Assembly: GCF_021390245.1 (NCBI RefSeq)
Contig: NZ_JAJUXH010000002.1
Coordinates: forward strand, 434,001-498,000
Source of the DNA: Dyadobacter sp. CY323
GTDB lineage: Bacteria; Bacteroidota; Bacteroidia; Cytophagales; Spirosomataceae
Direction: 5' to 3'
Length of the DNA stretch: 64,000 bases
The notes beneath the pieces are model-generated. The model was given only the letters and a program-made list of their open reading frames with translations. It was not told the origin of the DNA and searched no databases. The position numbers were made by a program, and so were the translations under genes. Shown piece after piece: positions 8,192-16,212 of the stretch (positions are counted from its first letter, which is position 1; the number at the start of each line of letters is the position of its first letter).

Positions 8192-9574
8192 ATGTTTTCA
8201 AAAGAAACCTACATACAGCGAAGACAACTCTTAAAACGAAAAATCGGCAGCGGCCTCATCCTCCTGCTCGGTAACGAGGAATCGGGGATGAACTACCGCG
8301 ATAATGTTTATCCATTCCGCCAGGATAGTACTTTTCTGTATTATTTTGGTTTGGACGTCGCCTCGATTCACGCCGTTATTGACATTGATAACGACCAGGA
8401 AATTATTTTTGGGAATGAGCTGACGATCGATGATATTGTCTGGACGGGCCCGAAAGAAGCATTGGTTGACAAAGCTGCGAAAGTTGGCGTTACGAAAGTG
8501 CAGCCGTTATCGGCGATTGATGGTTATCTCAAAGATATTTTGTCAAAAAAACAAACCATACATTACCTGCCACCTTACCGGGGTGAGCATTATTTACAAT
8601 TGCAAGAATGGCTGCAAATAGCTCCGGCAGAAGCGGAGCAGAAAGCGTCGGTAGGCTTGATCAAAGCAATCGTTTCCATGCGTTCTTACAAATCGGAGGA
8701 AGAAGTCGCGGAGATCGAAAAAGCCGTGAATACCTCCGTGGATATGCATTTGGAATTCATGCGCATTACCCGGCCGGGAATGACTGAAAAAGGTCTGGCA
8801 GGGAAACTGCAAAGCATTGCGATCAGTCAGGGTGGGGACATTTCCTATCCGGTGATCATGACGGTGAATGGAGAAATCCTGCACACCCACGCACGAGACC
8901 TCGCCATGCGAGACGGACAAATGAGCCTCTGCGACGCCGGTGCCGAAACAGCCATGCGCTACTGCGGCGACCTGACTCGTACCATTCCAACCGGCAAAAA
9001 ATTCTCGACATTGCAAAGAGAAATGTACGAGATCGTGCTCAATGCACAGAAATCGGCCATCGAGGCTTGTAAACCTGGTATTTTATATAAAGATGTCCAT
9101 ACACTCGCGGCAATTAAATTGCTGGAAGGTCTAAAATCGTTAGGCGTCGTAACAGGCGATCCTGCCGAAGCAGTTGCAAACGACGTGCATACGTTATTCT
9201 TCCAATGCGGCCTCGGTCACATGATGGGAATGGACGTGCACGACATGGAAAACCTGGGCGAGCAGTATGTGGGTTATACCGATGATTTGAAAAAAGGCAC
9301 CACGTTCGGCTGGAAATCGCTAAGATTGGGTCGCGCATTAGAGCCAGGTTTTGTAGTAACAATAGAACCAGGATTATACCTGATCCCAACCTTGATCGAT
9401 CGCTGGAAAGCAGAGAACAAACTTTCGCAATTTGTGAATTACAACAAACTGGAAATGCTTCGCGATTTTACGGGTATCCGTATTGAAGATGATATTGTAA
9501 TTACCGAAGATGGAAACCGCATCCTTGGCAAGCATTTGCCGAAAGAAGTGGCCGAAGTGGAGGCAATGCGATGA
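8192..9574 (+). CDS. Xaa-Pro aminopeptidase (M24B family)
   Basis: Cytosolic metallo-aminopeptidase removing an N-terminal residue that precedes proline. 460 residues: aminopeptidase-P N-terminal domain (about 1-130; RRQLLKRKIGSGLILLLGN) and a pita-bread M24 catalytic domain. All five dinuclear metal ligands are visible: Asp248 (CDAGAE), Asp260 (GDLTRT), His343 (GLGHMMG), Glu392 (IEPGLY) and Glu432 (RIEDD). Full length for the family. It stands alone after a terminator and is followed by a 152-nt gap with no recognisable element. A role in recycling proline-rich peptides would fit with the hydroxyproline cluster nearby, but that is inference. Confidence 0.93.
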   Translation: MFSKETYIQRRQLLKRKIGSGLILLLGNEESGMNYRDNVYPFRQDSTFLYYFGLDVASIHAVIDIDNDQEIIFGNELTIDDIVWTGPKEALVDKAAKVGVTKVQPLSAIDGYLKDILSKKQTIHYLPPYRGEHYLQLQEWLQIAPAEAEQKASVGLIKAIVSMRSYKSEEEVAEIEKAVNTSVDMHLEFMRITRPGMTEKGLAGKLQSIAISQGGDISYPVIMTVNGEILHTHARDLAMRDGQMSLCDAGAETAMRYCGDLTRTIPTGKKFSTLQREMYEIVLNAQKSAIEACKPGILYKDVHTLAAIKLLEGLKSLGVVTGDPAEAVANDVHTLFFQCGLGHMMGMDVHDMENLGEQYVGYTDDLKKGTTFGWKSLRLGRALEPGFVVTIEPGLYLIPTLIDRWKAENKLSQFVNYNKLEMLRDFTGIRIEDDIVITEDGNRILGKHLPKEVAEVEAMR

Positions 9575-9726
9575 AAATGATCCATCTTGTTTTTGTGAAA
9601 ATCCATCATTTCGAAGACAGGAATGGGAGAGCAGCAAGCAGTTAGATAATTATTTAGGATATAGGCATAAGTTGCAGAAGTAAATGCACAGCATTAGCTT
9701 GCATGAGTTCATAATAGAAATTATAT

Positions 9727-10125
9727 ATGGATATTCGCTGGCAACAAAGGTTTCAAAATTTCGAAAAAGCCTTTTTGTTTTTACAAACTGCTGTAAATAA
9801 GGATGAATACAATCCAATAGAAATCGGCGGATTGGTCCAAGCCTTTGAATTTACATTCGAACTTGGATGGAAAACAATCAAGGATTATTTGTACGAACAG
9901 GGAGTAGAAGCTCGGTTTCCGAGAGAAGCCATCAAAGAAGCTTTCGCAGCTCAAATCATAGAAGATGGGCATACCTGGATAGAAATGCTGGAAAAACGCA
10001 ATGAATTGTCACATACATATAACGAGGAAGTTGCGGAGCGAGCGGTGAAGATCATTCAGCAAAGCTATTTCAGTGCGATCAAACAGGTTTACGTCCATTT
10101 AAAAAAACAAATGCCGAATGGTTGA
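9727..10125 (+). CDS. HEPN-domain toxin of an MNT-HEPN system (HI0074 family)
   Basis: 132 residues, all-helical, of the HI0074 family (nucleotidyltransferase substrate-binding subunit; HepT-like). The segment FEFTFELGWKTIKDYLYEQG is characteristic. The HEPN RNase motif R-X4-H-X-Y is intact: Arg91, His96 and Tyr98 in RNELSHTY. In the characterised Shewanella MntA-HepT system the equivalent Tyr is AMPylated by the antitoxin, which inactivates the RNase. The gene overlaps the next by 8 nt. Whether this pair is an active toxin-antitoxin system or a housekeeping complex cannot be read from sequence. Confidence 0.85.
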   Translation: MDIRWQQRFQNFEKAFLFLQTAVNKDEYNPIEIGGLVQAFEFTFELGWKTIKDYLYEQGVEARFPREAIKEAFAAQIIEDGHTWIEMLEKRNELSHTYNEEVAERAVKIIQQSYFSAIKQVYVHLKKQMPNG

Positions 10126-10435
10126 TGCTGCGGTAATTGGTTTGAGGGAAAGCGACATGACAACAATCCATGATGCTTTAAAAAGCTTTCCGCAAATCAA
10201 AAAAGCGACTCTTTTTGGCAGCCGGGCAAAAGGCAACTATAAACCAGGGAGCGACATCGACCTTGCGTTAAAAATCGATGGTACAGATGTGACCAATCAA
10301 GTTGGCGGAGTTCTCAATGATGACCTCATGCTTCCTTACAAATTCGATGTTCATAACATCGATACAATTAATAATGCCGACCTTCTGGATCATATCAATC
10401 GGGTCGGCATCCCTATTTTCGGAGACGATCAGTGA
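10118..10435 (+). CDS. MNT-type nucleotidyltransferase antitoxin
   Basis: Small nucleotidyltransferase (105 residues) with the polymerase-beta fold signature GSRAKGNYKPGSDIDLAL: Gly34-Ser35 and the metal-binding Asp46 and Asp48. ATG at 10118 overlaps the HEPN gene; an internal Met14 (MTTIHDAL) is an alternative start close to where the fold begins. Predicted to add AMP units to the HEPN partner at its RX4HXY tyrosine. The pair stands alone between the aminopeptidase and the convergent M28 peptidase gene. Confidence 0.87.
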   Translation: MVDAAVIGLRESDMTTIHDALKSFPQIKKATLFGSRAKGNYKPGSDIDLALKIDGTDVTNQVGGVLNDDLMLPYKFDVHNIDTINNADLLDHINRVGIPIFGDDQ

Positions 10436-10451
10436 GTTATTTTTCTAATCC

Positions 10452-12005
10452 CTACTGCCCCACTCTCACGATCGGGCGCGCTTTTGGCAGTTCCTTTCTC
10501 GGGATTTTTTGGTCCATTTGAGCTGTATTATATACAAATGCAGCTACAACCGTCGCCATTTGTTTCAAATCATCCATTACCAATCGCTCGTAAGTATCCA
10601 TATTGGTATGGTGCGTGCGCGTGCCGTACTCGATACCATCCTGGATAAACTGGAAACCGGGCAAACCGACCATATCGAAGCTCTGATGGTCTGTGCCGCC
10701 CGTATTTCTGGAAGTGACGGTTGGATGGTCGATGATATCAGAAAACGCACTCAGCCATTTTTCGAAAATTGGGCGTGGACCTTCGTTTCCCTGCAAATAA
10801 ATCCCGCGAATCCGTCCGGTCCCATTATCTATGTTGTAGTAAGCCGACAATTTTTCATGCGCAGGCAACAATTTCATGGTTTCACGATCGGCAAAAGTCT
10901 TTTTTACATAATTAAATGATCCATGAAGCCCTTGCTCCTCGCCGGACCAAAGTGCAATCCGGATCGTTCTTCGGGGTTTTAGGCCCGCGCTCTGCAGAAT
11001 TCGTATGGCTTCGAGCATCACCGTGCAACCCGCTGCATTATCCGTAGCGCCGGTAGCACTGTGCCAAGAATCCAGGTGTCCGCCTAACATCACAATTTCA
11101 TCTTTCAACTTCGGATCCGTTCCCGGAATTTCGGCGATTACATTGCCTGCTGTGAGTTTTTTATCATAAAAGGTAGTCGCTAACTCTGCTTCCAATGTTA
11201 CGGGAATGCCGCTTTCGATCAGTCGTGAAATAAGGCCCGCGTGTTCGGGGGCTATTTCAAAAGCAGGGCCTGCCAATGGCGCATCGCCTTTGTAAGATGC
11301 ACCGTTACTCGTGAAAAACGTACCATGTTTTCCGGTACGCCCAGACAATTCCAGCGCCACTTTCTGTGCTTTTAGAGTACTGTCGACACGTGACCTGAAT
11401 GATCGCTGGGCACGGATCCGCTCCATTTGCTCTGCCGTAAAACTCGACTGACCGAATGGCGCCGAATTGGTCATTTTATCCAGATCCTCGGTGGTATAAC
11501 GTGTTGCATCCGCCTTGAAATTCGGCGTGGTGTCTGCATAACTTTTTGTTAAAACGATTTTCCCGGTTAATTTTCCATCTGCATATTTTTTCAGATCTTC
11601 TTCATTCTGGATTTCCACGATGGCTACTTCGCCCGTGATCGGCCCCGAAGTTCCCGAAGTCCAGGCCTTCGGAATGCCCAGCAAAGGCATGTAATAAGGC
11701 TTTTTCATCGCGATGTAGCTTTTTTCGACCTGCCATCCTTTTCCAAATTCACCCCAATCTTCTATCCTGGCATCTTTCAATCCCCACTTTTTGAGCTCCC
11801 CAACCGACCATTCCGCCGCTCTCTGAAATCCGGGAGAATTGGTCAGCCTCGGACCTGAAATGTCCGTGAGATGATGTGCGATTTCTTTGACTTTCGAATT
11901 GTCCAATCCCTCTTTCCGGATTTTGGCAATCGCCACAGTATCAATCTGCTGCGCAAACGTGAAGCCGGGACAAAGCAGAAGTAAGGTGTAAATGGTTGAT
12001 TTCAT
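10452..12005 (-). CDS. Secreted M28-family metallopeptidase
   Basis: Zinc aminopeptidase/carboxypeptidase of 517 residues. Start at 12005 gives a signal peptide (MKSTIYTLLLLCPGFTFAQ); the frame extends eight codons further upstream into the permease gene. Catalytic M28 landmarks: GGHLDSWHSATGATDNAAG (His and bridging Asp), SGEEQGLHGS (Glu-Glu) and the late HTNMDTYE (His). A protease-associated domain insertion occupies roughly residues 130-270. Its start lies 20 nt after the permease stop, so it ends the hydroxyproline cluster transcriptionally. Inference: it trims exported or periplasmic peptides that feed the pathway. Confidence 0.9.
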   Translation of the reverse strand: MKSTIYTLLLLCPGFTFAQQIDTVAIAKIRKEGLDNSKVKEIAHHLTDISGPRLTNSPGFQRAAEWSVGELKKWGLKDARIEDWGEFGKGWQVEKSYIAMKKPYYMPLLGIPKAWTSGTSGPITGEVAIVEIQNEEDLKKYADGKLTGKIVLTKSYADTTPNFKADATRYTTEDLDKMTNSAPFGQSSFTAEQMERIRAQRSFRSRVDSTLKAQKVALELSGRTGKHGTFFTSNGASYKGDAPLAGPAFEIAPEHAGLISRLIESGIPVTLEAELATTFYDKKLTAGNVIAEIPGTDPKLKDEIVMLGGHLDSWHSATGATDNAAGCTVMLEAIRILQSAGLKPRRTIRIALWSGEEQGLHGSFNYVKKTFADRETMKLLPAHEKLSAYYNIDNGTGRIRGIYLQGNEGPRPIFEKWLSAFSDIIDHPTVTSRNTGGTDHQSFDMVGLPGFQFIQDGIEYGTRTHHTNMDTYERLVMDDLKQMATVVAAFVYNTAQMDQKIPRKELPKARPIVRVGQ

Positions 12006-12025
12006 AGGAGTATCAAATAGCGTCA

Positions 12026-13468
12026 TCAACTTGTAACAATATCTTTTTTGGCGATCATATAATAAACCGGAATTCCTAAAAGCACGATTATCAGCCCCGG
12101 CCAGGTGTATTCAGGTTTATATATAATTAATAGAACACAAAAGGCAACACCCATAATGATGTAAATGATGGGCAGGAATGGGTAACCAAACGCTTTGTAC
12201 GGACGAGGCGCATCCGGCATTTTCTTTCTTAATATAAATATTCCGACAATCGTAAGCATGTAGAACACCACTACCACAAAGGATATCATATCCAGAAGGT
12301 TTCCATATTTTCCACTCAAACTCCATAAACAGGCGATCACGCATTGAATCCAAAGTCCAAACTCTGGTACCGAGTTTTTATTTAAAATACCTACCTTTTT
12401 GAAAAACAAACCGTCTTTCGCCATGGAATAATATACCCGCGCTCCGGACATAATCAGTCCATTATTACAGCCAAATGTCGAAATCATGATCATAACGGCG
12501 ATAATGATCGTCCCGGAATTTCCGAAAATCACCTGCGATGCGGTCACCGCCACCCGGTCTTTATCGGACGATGCAATTTCTTGCAGAGACAAGACGCCGG
12601 TATACATCACATTGGTCAACAAATAAATGACCGTAACAATGATCGTCCCCAGTGCCAGACTTAACCCGATATTTCGCTGCGGATTTTTAATTTCTCCCGC
12701 AATGAAAGTTACATTATTCCAGGAATCACTGCTAAAAATAGATCCTACCATCGACGCAGCAATCGCACCGAACGCGGCAATGGTTGTATAAGACTCGATG
12801 TTGCCGTCGATGCCCAGCTTATGCAGGTCCCACATCGTTGCGGAATCCCAGTTAGCAGCCCAGATTTCCGGTTTCATGAACAATAGTCCAAAAACAATAA
12901 GACCAAGAAGACTGAGCAACTTGGTCATGGTAAATGTCGTCTGGATGATTTTGCCACTATTTACGCCACGTGTATTGATAAACGTCAAAAGTATGATGAG
13001 TACCAGCGAAAGCAGCTGGGCCGGCGATATTTTGAGAAAACCCAGGTTGATCGCGACCAGATCCTCGCTAAACATCGGCAACAGGTAAGCTGTAAATTTC
13101 GCAAATGCGACGGCTACTGCCGCAATTGTTGCCGTTTGAATGACTGTAAAAAAGCTCCACCCGTACAGAAAGCTGATCAATGGATTGTAGGCTTCTTTGA
13201 GATATACATATTGTCCGCCCGCCTTTGGGAACATCGCACTTAATTCACCATAACTCAATGCGGCAGTCAGCGTCATGAAACCGGTGATCAGCCACACGAA
13301 CATGAGCCAGCCAACGCTTCCCGTATTTCGGGTAATATCTGCGCTCACAATGAAAATCCCTGAACCGATCATGCTGCCGGCAACCAGCATGGTGGCGTCC
13401 ATTAGTCCCAGCGAAGGTTTGAATGATGTTTTTTCCTCAGCTGTATTCACAGTACTTTCTAATGACAT
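12026..13468 (-). CDS. APC-superfamily amino acid permease
   Basis: 480 residues with twelve predicted transmembrane helices. The first helix carries the APC signature MLVAGSMIGSGIFIVSADI, and the FPKAGGQYVYLKEAYNP loop is typical of amino acid/polyamine permeases. Co-directional with, and 202 nt downstream of, the D-amino-acid-oxidase-like gene. Position suggests uptake of hydroxyproline or proline, but substrate specificity is not visible. The upstream gap contains the twin palindromes at 13616-13672. Confidence 0.88.
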   Translation of the reverse strand: MSLESTVNTAEEKTSFKPSLGLMDATMLVAGSMIGSGIFIVSADITRNTGSVGWLMFVWLITGFMTLTAALSYGELSAMFPKAGGQYVYLKEAYNPLISFLYGWSFFTVIQTATIAAVAVAFAKFTAYLLPMFSEDLVAINLGFLKISPAQLLSLVLIILLTFINTRGVNSGKIIQTTFTMTKLLSLLGLIVFGLLFMKPEIWAANWDSATMWDLHKLGIDGNIESYTTIAAFGAIAASMVGSIFSSDSWNNVTFIAGEIKNPQRNIGLSLALGTIIVTVIYLLTNVMYTGVLSLQEIASSDKDRVAVTASQVIFGNSGTIIIAVMIMISTFGCNNGLIMSGARVYYSMAKDGLFFKKVGILNKNSVPEFGLWIQCVIACLWSLSGKYGNLLDMISFVVVVFYMLTIVGIFILRKKMPDAPRPYKAFGYPFLPIIYIIMGVAFCVLLIIYKPEYTWPGLIIVLLGIPVYYMIAKKDIVTS

Positions 13469-13615
13469 AAAAGGGTTAGGTTGTCGGTTTGTTTGTTTAA
13501 AAATGAAAGCTACAATATTATTTGAAACAATAAAACTTCCACCGGGTTTTGAAATCGGCCTTTAAAGACTGGTTAATGAGCTTCGCTCTGACCATTTCAA
13601 TGGGCGTATTATGAT

Positions 13616-13672
13616 CGCCTATGTTGGTGATAACACCAACATAGGCGAAATGTTGGTGTTATCACCAACATT
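13616..13672. repeat. Two tandem palindromes in opposite orientation
   Basis: Unit 1: CGCCTATGTTGGTG (13616-13629), loop ATAA, CACCAACATAGGCG (13634-13647), a perfect 14-bp stem. Unit 2: AATGTTGGTG (13649-13658), loop TTAT, CACCAACATT (13663-13672), a perfect 10-bp stem. The 20-bp cores are exact reverse complements of one another. Unit 2 overlaps the stop codon of the FAD oxidase gene. Could terminate that transcript, protect its 3' end, or be a dispersed repeat pair. Confidence 0.85.
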
Positions 13673-14933
13673 AACTATACCGCTCCGGATCGTAAAGCTT
13701 AATGTCTAATGCTGTCGAAGTCCGGTTCGCCAGCTCAGCTACCACCTTTCCTGTCGCTGGCCCGAGACTGATACCCATCATTCCATGCCCGCCGGCGATG
13801 ATCAGGTTTTTTAGTTTTTTACTATAACCCAAATACGGCAGCCCATCCGGAGAACAAGGCCTGAAACCATACCAGATGCGATCTTTGGCCGGAACCGCCA
13901 CATTCAGCTCCGGATAATATTGCGGGATTGCATTCACAATTCCCTCGACCCGGTTCATATTGATCTTATCATTCACCGCCGCCAGTTCCATTGTTCCGCC
14001 AAAACGGACCTGCCCATTCATAGGCGTCACGGCTACGCGAGCTTCTATCAGCAATGCCGGATGCACAATCGGATGGGCTGAATTGGGTTCCATAAATGAA
14101 TATCCTTTTCCCGGCATAACCGGAATCGTGAGTCCAGCCAGCTTCGCAAGTTGCGGCAACCACGAGCCTCCTGTCATAACGACCAGGTCTCCCTCTATTT
14201 TCCCTATCGAGGTTTCGACTGATTTGATTTCGGAATGGCTGATCTCATAGCCGGTTACTTCTGCATTGGTGATTACTACGGCGCCTTTTTGTTTAATGTA
14301 TTTTAAAAGCTGGTTAAAAAGAGCTGTCGGATAAAGATGCGCGTCGCAATGATAATGCACGGCGCCCGCTACATCCAGCTTAATGTTTGGCTCGATCGCC
14401 TGAACCTGCTCTTTCGAAAGCATTTCAACATCCAAACCGAGTTTTTGCGCGTCCTTTCCAACATGTATCTCCTCCTCGCCTGCTTTTTCGGTTTTATAAA
14501 GCATTAAAATGCCTTTCTCTTCCAGGCCAAAATCGAAACCTTCTTCTTTGGAAAGATCTTCATAAAGCTGTTTACTCAACAAATGATAATCACGCAAATG
14601 AGGCGCTGCACGTTCCACATTAGCCGGTGTCGCACTTTTCATAAATTTCAACCCCCACGAAATGAGGGAGAAATCGAGAGATGGCTTCACGTAAAATGGA
14701 CTGCGGCTGTTAAACATCCATTTGATTCCTTTTGAAACCATTCCGGGAGCTGCCAGAGGAATGAAATGGCTGGGCACGATCATCCCCGCATTACCCTGCG
14801 AGCAATTATCGGACAAATCCCCTTTATCCAAAAGCGTCACTTTCCAGCCACTTTTAAGCAGGTAGTAAGCAGAAGCGAGTCCGATAATTCCACCGCCGAT
14901 GATGAGAGCGTGGCTGTGTTTTGTAGTGTTCAT
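13671..14933 (-). CDS. FAD-dependent D-hydroxyproline dehydrogenase (DadA-like)
   Basis: 420-residue flavoprotein of the D-amino-acid oxidase family. N-terminal FAD-binding Rossmann motif GGGIIGLASAYYL (Gly13-Gly18) and C-terminal GGHGMMGISLGPATGKVVAEL close the fold. In the known pathway the enzyme oxidises cis-4-hydroxy-D-proline to 1-pyrroline-4-hydroxy-2-carboxylate. The function is assigned from its place beside an epimerase with two catalytic cysteines, a DHDPS-like deaminase and a ketoglutarate-semialdehyde dehydrogenase. By sequence alone it could be a general D-amino-acid dehydrogenase. Confidence 0.85.
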   Translation of the reverse strand: MNTTKHSHALIIGGGIIGLASAYYLLKSGWKVTLLDKGDLSDNCSQGNAGMIVPSHFIPLAAPGMVSKGIKWMFNSRSPFYVKPSLDFSLISWGLKFMKSATPANVERAAPHLRDYHLLSKQLYEDLSKEEGFDFGLEEKGILMLYKTEKAGEEEIHVGKDAQKLGLDVEMLSKEQVQAIEPNIKLDVAGAVHYHCDAHLYPTALFNQLLKYIKQKGAVVITNAEVTGYEISHSEIKSVETSIGKIEGDLVVMTGGSWLPQLAKLAGLTIPVMPGKGYSFMEPNSAHPIVHPALLIEARVAVTPMNGQVRFGGTMELAAVNDKINMNRVEGIVNAIPQYYPELNVAVPAKDRIWYGFRPCSPDGLPYLGYSKKLKNLIIAGGHGMMGISLGPATGKVVAELANRTSTALDIKLYDPERYS

Positions 14934-14936
14934 TTT

Positions 14937-15064
14937 GGCTTTTAGCGGTTAGCCTTTAGCTATAGCTCTTTATTTCTTATATTTTAAAAATTCGTATTAC
15001 TCCCTGGAAACCAGTAGTATTAAGAAAATTTGGCTAAACGCTAACAGCTAATAGCCAACAGCTT
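14937..15064. repeat. Gap bounded by inverted TAGC-rich repeat arms
   Basis: Arms made of GCTTTTAGC/GGTTAGCC-like units at about 14937-14967 and their inverted counterpart GCTAAACGCTAACAGC at about 15033-15064. The gap is 131 nt. The same arm family recurs at 16071-16212 and 47491-47555. The sequence between the arms is AT-rich with no recognisable feature. Confidence 0.65.
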
Positions 15065-16066
15065 CTACCACACCTGAAACCCATACGCATACGGATCTTC
15101 CTCGTCGTCGATAAAAATGTTATTATAGCCTGTTACTACCGCCCAACCTTCGATTCCCGGGATAATGGCGGGTTTGTCGCCGATTGTGACTTCGTCTTCA
15201 ACCGTTCCGGTGAATTTGGAGCCGATAATGCTTTCGTGAATGAACTGGTCGCCTTTTTTCAATTTTCCTTTCGCGTGCCATTGTGCCATGCGAGCAGAAG
15301 TTCCTGTGCCGCAAGGTGATCGGTCGATCGCCTTTTCTCCGTAGAAAACTGCATTACGCGCCGTTGAGGTGGGATCTAAAACGGCACCTGCCCACAAAAA
15401 GTGGCTCAGACCATTGATATGCTCGTTTTCAGGATGGATGAATGTATATTGTTCATTCATCCGTTTCCGGCAAATGCGACTCCAGCTAATAAGATGATCG
15501 GCGGTGTAATGTTCCAGTCCCTTGAAATTTTCCTGCGGATCAACGATCGCGTAAAAGTTACCTCCGTAAGCAACGTCCACAGTCAATGTGCCCAGGTCCG
15601 GGCATTCGACGGTCAGGTTTTCAGCAGCTAAAAAAGATTTGATATTTACCAGCTTGACGGATTTTACCCTTTTTCCAACTTGCTTATATTCAACCAAAAC
15701 CAATCCCGCGGGTGTTTCAAGACGAAGTTTTCCGGGAATTTTCGGGGTAACCAATCCTTCCTGGATCGCAATGGTCACAGTACCGATGGTACCGTGTCCG
15801 CACATCGGCAGACAGCCACTGGTTTCGATATACAGCACGCCAATATCATTAGCAGGGTCGACTGGCGGATACAGAATGCTCCCGCTCATCATGTCGTGGC
15901 CGCGTGGTTCGAACATCAGGCCTTTACGGATCCAGTCGAACTCCTTTAAAAAATGAAGCCTGCGCTCCATCATACTATTCCCATTCAGCAATGGCCCGCC
16001 CCCCGCTACCACACGGACCGGATTGCCGCAAGTATGCGCATCGATGCAAAAAAAAGTTTTACGCAT
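15065..16066 (-). CDS. 4-hydroxyproline 2-epimerase (proline racemase family)
   Basis: Cofactor-independent epimerase of 333 residues converting trans-4-hydroxy-L-proline to cis-4-hydroxy-D-proline. Both catalytic cysteines of the two-base mechanism are present: Cys89 in LPMCGHGTIG and Cys252 in DRSPCGTGTSARMA. A Thr at the second position would mark a 3-hydroxyproline dehydratase instead, so the Cys supports the epimerase call. N-terminal FFCIDAHTCGNPVRVV and RGHDMMSGSILYPP are the usual family landmarks. It lies between the oxidase and the semialdehyde dehydrogenase, each separated by about 130 nt of repeat-containing sequence. Confidence 0.93.
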   Translation of the reverse strand: MRKTFFCIDAHTCGNPVRVVAGGGPLLNGNSMMERRLHFLKEFDWIRKGLMFEPRGHDMMSGSILYPPVDPANDIGVLYIETSGCLPMCGHGTIGTVTIAIQEGLVTPKIPGKLRLETPAGLVLVEYKQVGKRVKSVKLVNIKSFLAAENLTVECPDLGTLTVDVAYGGNFYAIVDPQENFKGLEHYTADHLISWSRICRKRMNEQYTFIHPENEHINGLSHFLWAGAVLDPTSTARNAVFYGEKAIDRSPCGTGTSARMAQWHAKGKLKKGDQFIHESIIGSKFTGTVEDEVTIGDKPAIIPGIEGWAVVTGYNNIFIDDEEDPYAYGFQVW

Positions 16067-16070
16067 TGTT

Positions 16071-16212
16071 TTTTTAGCTGTGAGCTTTTAGCGGTTAGCT
16101 TTTAGCCTTTTTTAACCTTGGCTATCGTTTTTAGATTAGACTTGCCAAGTCTTGAAGACTTGGCAAGTCTGGCGGTCTCCCGGAGGTAGCTAGTAGCTAA
16201 ACGCTAACAGCT
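16071..16212. repeat. TAGC-rich inverted arms flanking a gap; one arm encodes a C-terminus
   Basis: Left arm about 16071-16107 (AGCTTTTAGCGGTTAGC) and right arm about 16186-16212 (inverse of AGCTGTTAGCGTTTAGC). The right arm runs across the stop codon of the dehydrogenase gene, so its last residues (EAVSV) are encoded by repeat sequence. The gap also carries the long palindrome at 16138-16170. Confidence 0.65.
16138..16170. repeat. Perfect 16-bp-arm palindrome
   Basis: AGACTTGCCAAGTCTT (16138-16153), a single central G, then AAGACTTGGCAAGTCT (16155-16170). It lies between the epimerase and dehydrogenase genes with no T-tract. I recall closely similar palindromes as dispersed intergenic repeats in Cytophagales. 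Confidence 0.85.
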
